Positions 45,214 through 49,572 of a stretch of 49,572 bases of DNA are shown in pieces. Source of the DNA: Allokutzneria sp. NRRL B-24872. Its GTDB lineage: Bacteria; Actinomycetota; Actinomycetes; Mycobacteriales; Pseudonocardiaceae. A model generated the notes under the pieces. That model did no database searches and was not told the origin of the DNA. It saw only the letters and a program-made list of their open reading frames with translations. The stretch is taken from positions 1-49,572 of the forward strand of contig NZ_MUMH01000030.1 in the NCBI RefSeq assembly GCF_002155965.1, in the 5' to 3' direction. Position numbers and translations under genes: made by a program. Each line of letters begins with the position of its first letter. Within the stretch, counting starts at the first letter, position 1.

Positions 45214-46647
45214 CTACAGAATCGGTTCCGGCGCGTACCCGACGGCCTTGGGGTGCCGGTCCATGACCTCCTGGACCCGCTCCACGACGGCGCCGACCTG
45301 AGCCGACGCGGCCCCGGTGAAGGGCAGCCGGTCCGCCAGCAACCGGTCGAGCTCCGCGCGGCCCAGCGGGAACCGCTCATCGGCCCCGAGCCGGTCGAGC
45401 AGCTCGTTGCGCTCGGTCCCCTGCTCGCGCATGGCCAGCGCGGAGGCCACCGCGTGCTCCTTGATCAGCTCGTGCCCGGTCTCCCTGCCGACCCCGGCGC
45501 GCACCGCCGCCATCAGCATCTTCGTGGTTGCCAGGAACGGCAGGTAGCGGTCCAGCTCGCGGGAGATCACCGCCGGGAACGCGCCGAACTCGTCCAGCAC
45601 CGTCAGGAAGGTCTCCACCAGGCCGTCGAAGGCGAAGAACGCGTCCGGCAGCGCGACCCTGCGCACCACCGAGCACGACACGTCGCCCTCGTTCCACTGG
45701 TCGCCCGCCAGCTCGCCGACCATCGAGGCGTACCCGCGCAGGATCACCGCGAGCCCGTTCACGCGCTCGCAGGAGCGGGTGTTCATCTTGTGCGGCATGG
45801 CGCTCGACCCGACCTGGCCCGGCTGGAAGCCCTCGGTCACCAGCTCGTGGCCCGCCATCAACCTGATCGTCTTCGCCAGCGAGGACGGCCCCGCCGCGAG
45901 CTGCACCAGCGCCGTCACCACCTCGAAGTCCAGCGAGCGCGGGTAGACCTGCCCAACGCTGGTGAACACCGCGTCGAAGCCCAGGTGCTCGGCGACCCGG
46001 CGTTCCAGCTCCAGCAGCTTCTGCGCGTCACCGCCCAGCAGGTCCAGCATGTCCTGCGCCGTGCCGACCGGCCCCTTCACGCCGCGCAGCGGGTAGCGCT
46101 CCAACAGGTTCTCCACCCGCCCGAACGCCACCAGCACCTCGTCCGCCGCCGTCGCGAACCGCTTGCCCAGCGTCGTCGCCTGCGCCGCCACGTTGTGCGA
46201 GCGCCCCGCGATGACCAGCTCCGAGTTCTCCGCCGCGAGCTTCGCCAGCCGCTCCAGCAGCGCCACCGCGCGGTCCCTGGCGTGCTCCAGGCTCAGCCGC
46301 ACCTGGAGCTGCTCGACGTTCTCGGTGAGGTCGCGGGAGGTCATGCCCTTGTGCACGTGCTCGTGCCCGGCCAGGGCGTTGAACTCCTCGATCCTGGCCT
46401 TCACGTCGTGCCTGGTGACCCGCTCGCGCTCGGCGATCGAGGCCAGGTCGACCTGCTCCACCACCCGCTCGTAGTCCGCGACCGCGCTCGACGGCACGTC
46501 CACGCCGAGGTCCGCCTGCGCGCGCAGCACGGCCAGCCAGAGCCTGCGCTCCAGCACCACCTTGTGTTCCGGGGACCAGATCCGGGCCAGCGCCGCAGAG
46601 GCGTAGCGGTTGGCCAGCACGTTCGGGATGCGGGGCTTCGAGCTCAC
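45214..46647 (-). CDS. purB: Adenylosuccinate lyase PurB
   Basis: A 477-residue lyase of the fumarase/aspartase superfamily, acting twice in purine synthesis (SAICAR to AICAR; adenylosuccinate to AMP). It begins IPNVLANRYASAALARIWSP and has HKGMTSRDLTENVEQLQ, the substrate histidine region RSHNVAAQATTLGKR, and the signature loop GSSAMPHKMNTRSCERV with the catalytic serine. GTG start. The length matches long actinobacterial PurB. Transcribed leftward; the next gene downstream is the TetR regulator 200 nt away. Confidence 0.96.
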   Translation of the reverse strand: MSSKPRIPNVLANRYASAALARIWSPEHKVVLERRLWLAVLRAQADLGVDVPSSAVADYERVVEQVDLASIAERERVTRHDVKARIEEFNALAGHEHVHKGMTSRDLTENVEQLQVRLSLEHARDRAVALLERLAKLAAENSELVIAGRSHNVAAQATTLGKRFATAADEVLVAFGRVENLLERYPLRGVKGPVGTAQDMLDLLGGDAQKLLELERRVAEHLGFDAVFTSVGQVYPRSLDFEVVTALVQLAAGPSSLAKTIRLMAGHELVTEGFQPGQVGSSAMPHKMNTRSCERVNGLAVILRGYASMVGELAGDQWNEGDVSCSVVRRVALPDAFFAFDGLVETFLTVLDEFGAFPAVISRELDRYLPFLATTKMLMAAVRAGVGRETGHELIKEHAVASALAMREQGTERNELLDRLGADERFPLGRAELDRLLADRLPFTGAASAQVGAVVERVQEVMDRHPKAVGYAPEPIL

Positions 46648-46709
46648 GCCGAGAAGCCTAGGCGAGGCCCCAACGCACAGCTCAACACCTGCGACGTGAG
46701 GTCGCGAAC

Positions 46710-46749
46710 AAAAAAAGACCCGGCCCTGCGTTACCGCAAGAACCGGGTT
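46710..46749 (-). terminator. Intrinsic terminator of the NYN gene
   Basis: Read leftward, CCGGGT-type outer arms (46717-46723 with 46743-46749, one G-T pair) enclose an inner hairpin TGCG-TTAC-CGCA (46727-46738), and the structure is followed by seven U (A-tract at 46710-46716). It lies 47 nt past the NYN stop, a classical rho-independent layout, unusual among the T-tract-less hairpins elsewhere in the window. Confidence 0.8.
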
Positions 46750-46795
46750 CGGTAGCTAAACCATAGCACTGACCAACACGATCATCAATCTCGTC

Positions 46796-47566
46796 TCACC
46801 ACCCAGATGGCCTCGTGTGTGGACCGACTTGGGCGGGCATCTGATGTGCGCGGTAATCGTCGGCGCGGAGCCGCCGCCACCAGTGCCCACCCACTCCGTC
46901 GGCAGCACCACCGCGAAGGTCTCCCGCCGTGGGCATCGCATGCGGGTTGACCGTGGCGACCGGAACCAACGTCCGAGCCATCTGCACAGGAAGGCTCAGA
47001 TCACTGTCGTTGGAGAACAGCATGACCGCGTCAACCTGATGAGTCAGCACATCGATCAACAGGTGGCTGACGACATTCACGTCAGACCCCTTCTCCTCGA
47101 AGGTGGCGACCGACGCCAGTAGCCCTGGCTGCCCCTGGGGGCCGGGGACCTCCCGCACAGTGAGCCAGTCCGGCAGCTGATCACCACCTGGGGAGATCAG
47201 CTGACGCGGACGCCCGCCGCTTCTGTCGACGAGCAGGCCTGTGCTGGTGCGGGGCATGTACTTGCCGTAGGCGACGAGGACGTTGCCGCAATGGTGCTTC
47301 AGCGCCCCGATGTAGGCCTCCTGGTCGGCGAGCGAACTCGGGTCGTTCTCCCGGTCGCGCAGCGCGGTGCAGTAGACGATGCGGTCGAGGACGGGGTTGG
47401 GCCAGAGCCGGGGGTTGATGAGGCTCTTCGCCAGGCTGCCGATGTCCAACCAGCGCCACCCGGCCGTGCCCTTCCCGCAGTGGGCACGCGCGCCGTAGTA
47501 GACGTTGAACGCGTCGACGTAGACGCCCACCCTGGTCGGCCGTTGGGCAGCATTCGGATCAATCAC
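46796..47566 (-). CDS. NYN (PIN-like) domain protein, putative ribonuclease
   Basis: A 256-residue protein with the NYN/LabA-type nuclease fold. The first strand VGVYVDAFNVYYGAR holds D18 and the Asn; then EEKGSDVNVVSHLLIDVLT (D162) and VMLFSNDSDLSLPVQMAR (D187, D189), the three acidic clusters that bind divalent metal in NYN and PIN ribonucleases. The middle (PRTSTGLLVDRSGGRP) is a family-specific insertion. Start is uncertain: GTG 47566 is overlapped by the stop of a 9-codon reading frame, and the frame stays open to a TTG at 47704. Divergent from the HEPN-like gene. Predicted RNA cleavage is inferred from fold. Confidence 0.8.
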   Translation of the reverse strand: MIDPNAAQRPTRVGVYVDAFNVYYGARAHCGKGTAGWRWLDIGSLAKSLINPRLWPNPVLDRIVYCTALRDRENDPSSLADQEAYIGALKHHCGNVLVAYGKYMPRTSTGLLVDRSGGRPRQLISPGGDQLPDWLTVREVPGPQGQPGLLASVATFEEKGSDVNVVSHLLIDVLTHQVDAVMLFSNDSDLSLPVQMARTLVPVATVNPHAMPTAGDLRGGAADGVGGHWWRRLRADDYRAHQMPAQVGPHTRPSGW

Positions 47567-47592
47567 TCGGGCAAGATAGTCACATTCGCCAT
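47563..47592 (-). other. Possible 9-residue leader peptide MANVTILPE
   Basis: ATG 47592 is preceded by AGGGG five nt upstream and the frame ends in a TGA that overlaps the GTG start of the NYN gene as GTGA, the geometry of translational coupling. A frame this short can arise by chance. Confidence 0.25.
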
Positions 47593-47813
47593 TTGCGCCC
47601 CTGGCAATCTGTAGCCCAATAGCGTGCACCTCACCCGGAACTTCGCGAGAAAGACGAACCCGGATCACTGATAACACTTTCCAAACCGGCACATAAAGCG
47701 ACAAAGCCGCAGCTCAGCGGGCATCAACACAAAAGAAAACCGGAGAGCGGCCAGATGGCGGCTCCCCGGCTTTAGGTGTTTGGCGTTGAACGCTACTGGA
47801 AGCATAGCACCTC
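47567..47813. promoter_or_regulatory. Divergent intergenic region between NYN and HEPN-like genes, with hairpin
   Basis: The 247-nt gap holds both promoters. At 47740-47752 and 47757-47769 lies a 13-bp stem with two mismatches around AGAT; on the leftward strand it is followed by a T-rich run (A-rich 47727-47739), like an intrinsic terminator or attenuator in front of the NYN gene. Rightward, CATAGC at about 47804 could be a -10 close to the ATG at 47814, with no strong Shine-Dalgarno. Base composition is AT-richer than the flanks. Confidence 0.45.
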
Positions 47814-49428
47814 ATGACCGCCGCATCACCTCCATCAACAGGATCGCTATCCGCTGATCCATACGCACGCCACGTGACAGCCCGACTTCTGGACTACTTC
47901 GCTGACACCACCCCTTGGCCTCGGCGGCTGTGGGATGTCAGCAGCGCGTTGGCGCTGCGCGAAGCAGCGGAGGCAGGTGACTGGGTCCGCTCGCGCGTCC
48001 TCTCCCCGGGCGCCGTCTCGTGGTACCTGCGCGCGCTGGAACGGCAACTCGGTCCGGACCTGGGGCTCGGCGACTCACGCCTGCGGCAGGAGCTCACCAC
48101 GCTCCTGCGCTCAGGACTCGCTCCAGACAGCCGCGAGCGGCGCCGTCTGGTGCAACTGATGCCCTTGGTCACCAACGGATACCTCGAACGTTGGGCGAGC
48201 GCTGCGGACTCCGCAAAGACACCGTCCCCTGAGCGATTGGCCCGCGCGGTGGCCACGCATCTCCTGGACTGCGGACACAGCTCGGGCTACCTGCACCGCT
48301 GGGTACGGGCACTGGGCGCGAATCGCGACATCACCCTGGCCGATCTGCTGCGCGACGCGTGCCGATTGGCGGAACAGGAAGATCGTGACTTCGAGGTGCT
48401 GGTGCCCTTCATCTCAGTACCTGACCGGCAATCGCTCGCCGAGCACCTGCCGGAATGGCGCCCGCCAGGGCGCGTGGCCGAGTGGTTCGCTGAGCACAAG
48501 TTCGACCATCCGCCTCGACACAACGGCGCCTTCCTTTATGTGTTCACCGCGAAGGACGTCGTGGCAGCGGCACGAGAGGCAGGGAACACCGTGCGCCGCC
48601 TGGAAGCACGTCGTTCGTACTCGCGAAGCTTCAGGAGGCGCTTGGAACCCGTGGGCAAAGCGTGGGTGGCGGGCCACTCGACTCCGCTGCCACTGCTCCC
48701 GCCCGAACGCGGCGTCAACATCCTCTCGCTGGAAACGGAAAGGACCATGTACGCCGTCAACCGCAGCGATCGGCTCGACGAAGCGCTGGAGCTCGCGGCG
48801 CAGCTGAATGCCGGAGTGGCGGCTTCGGCGGTCGCGGGCGCCTGGGCAGCGATCGAATCGCTGCTGTTCCAGCCCGGCGACAAGGCGGATGTCGAGGAAG
48901 GGCGTGCCGTATCCGCAGACCGACTCGCCGGGATCGTCGCGTGCTCGTGGCCACGCGCGGAGCTGACTGCCTTGTCGCACAAGCACAAACCGCAGCCGTC
49001 AGATCCGACCTCGAAACGACTGGCGCAATGTCGGCACAACCTCGATCGCAGTGAGGTGATCGCGGAGGAGTTGGCGGCGGGCACACCGCTCGCGCCGTCC
49101 TCGTACAGCGACATCGCCGCCGCGGAGCGCCTGAAGGCGGTGCTGCTGGCACCGTACGCCCAACTGTCGGACGTGCGGCAGGTCTACCAGGGCGTGTTCC
49201 GGCGGCTCTACCGACAGCGCAACATCGTCATGCACGGGGGCAGCACCGCCGCCATCGCACTCGGCACTGCGCACGGCCGCGCCGCTGCTCGGTGCCGGAC
49301 TCGACCGCGTGGTGCACGGGCGGTTGAGCAAGGGGGTCGACCCGCTCGACCTGGCCGCGCGGGCGGAGAACTCGCTCGCGCTGGTCGGAGACCCGCTCGG
49401 ACCAGCGGTCACGAGGTTGCTGGAGTAG
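47814..49428 (+). CDS. Protein of unknown function with C-terminal HEPN-like domain; frameshifted near the end
   Basis: A roughly 535-residue protein, mostly helical with no membrane segment or signal. I do not recognise residues 1-320. The C-terminal part (VAGAWAAIESLLFQPGDK through VFRRLYRQRNIVMHGGS) resembles Apea-type HEPN domains, with the RNase-like motif R469-N-I-V-M-H474 (Rx4H). Just after it, at 49257-49270, the near-duplicate GCACTCG GCACTGC shifts the frame: the zero frame runs to 49436 with poor codon use, while the +1 frame continues in native codon use (ALRTAAPLLGAGLDRVVHG, LAARAENSLALVGDPLG) to the TAG at 49426-49428. Removing one 7-nt copy restores a single frame. Confidence 0.65.
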
Positions 49429-49488
49429 TCGCATGAAACCGTTGGGGCACAACGCATCCACACGAACACGCCGCTTCGTTGATCATCT

Positions 49489-49527
49489 TTGGCGTAGCCC
49501 GGCCGACAGGTATAAGTTCTGTCGGTG
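49489..49527 (+). promoter_or_regulatory. Promoter of dnaE, probably leaderless, with flanking inverted repeat
   Basis: TTGGCG (49489-49494), a 16-bp spacer and TATAAG (49511-49516) form a good housekeeping promoter whose predicted start site falls at or within two nt of the GTG at 49525, implying a leaderless mRNA. CCGACAG (49503-49509) and CTGTCGG (49519-49525) form a 7-bp inverted repeat flanking the -10. Confidence 0.6.
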
Positions 49528-49572
49528 ACTGCTGGAGCTGAGTCGTTCGTCCACCTGCACGTGCACACCGAG
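49525..49572 (+). CDS. dnaE: DNA polymerase III alpha subunit DnaE (first 16 codons only)
   Basis: The last 48 bases read GTG then TAGAESFVHLHVHTE before the window ends. The SFVHLHVHTE segment is the start of the PHP domain that opens bacterial replicative DNA polymerase III alpha subunits. The start is set by a promoter whose -10 lies nine nt upstream. dnaE1 and dnaE2 types cannot be told apart from this fragment, though the absence of a recognisable LexA box favours the replicative one. Confidence 0.8.
   Translation, partial: MTAGAESFVHLHVHTE

Noticed and set aside
46718-46760. Possible tRNA or tRNA-like element because of GGGTTCGGTAGC near a hairpin
   Set aside because: No acceptor stem, D arm or anticodon arm can be drawn; the U-tract and position after the NYN gene fit an intrinsic terminator.
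47567-47704. N-terminal extension of the NYN protein to the TTG at 47704
   Set aside because: Third-position G/C is low and no family features appear in these 46 codons; a GTG at 47566 lies just before the conserved nuclease strand. The longer form is not excluded.

Overview
The window is high-GC DNA with strongly G/C-ending codons and many GTG starts. It carries actinobacterial families (SigE-type sigma factors, PF04672-type methyltransferases, small PurL with separate PurS and PurQ), so it is a chromosomal segment of a filamentous actinobacterium. I infer a member of the Pseudonocardiales from overall gene content, but no rRNA or species marker is present. Seven de novo purine genes (purM, purF, purL, purQ, purS, purC, purB) form a dispersed backbone, and dnaE begins at the right edge. 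Accessory blocks lie between these housekeeping islands.

Layout: (1) 1-13.7 kb is a regulatory and transport block bracketed by two paralogous sigma factor/membrane-partner modules. It holds a tctCBA tricarboxylate transporter, an atypical polyprenyl synthetase, a membrane diguanylate cyclase, a NarL-type two-component system, a secreted S33-type alpha/beta hydrolase and a CitA/CitB-type two-component system that may control the transporter. (2) 13.87-13.98 kb holds two large palindromes. (3) 14-19.7 kb carries purM and purF, a VanZ-like protein, a secreted protein, an MHS-type transporter and a sterol-carrier-like protein. (4) 19.7-26.9 kb is a polysaccharide-degradation cluster: a Tat-exported beta-helix protein divergent from two tandem GH2 exo-glucosaminidase-like enzymes. 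(5) 27-28.7 kb is superoxide dismutase plus a zinc dehydrogenase, behind a MerR/SoxR-like promoter and a 12-bp inverted repeat. (6) 28.7-36 kb is four tandem PF04672-type methyltransferases, a decayed fifth copy and a PAS-GGDEF-EAL protein on one strand, with a pentapeptide-like membrane protein divergent. (7) 36-46.6 kb holds purS-purQ-purL, purC, purB and small enzymes, secreted proteins and a TetR regulator. (8) 46.8-49.4 kb is a compact divergent pair inserted between purB and dnaE: a NYN/PIN-like nuclease and a protein ending in a HEPN-like RNase motif, the latter frameshifted near its C-terminus.

The best candidates for undescribed biology are the NYN/HEPN pair, the methyltransferase array with its decayed copy coupled to a c-di-GMP enzyme, a palindromic motif GTCCACNNNGGAC that recurs eight times mostly inside genes and is encoded with rare codons, the superoxide dismutase leader, and the two giant palindromes beside purM.
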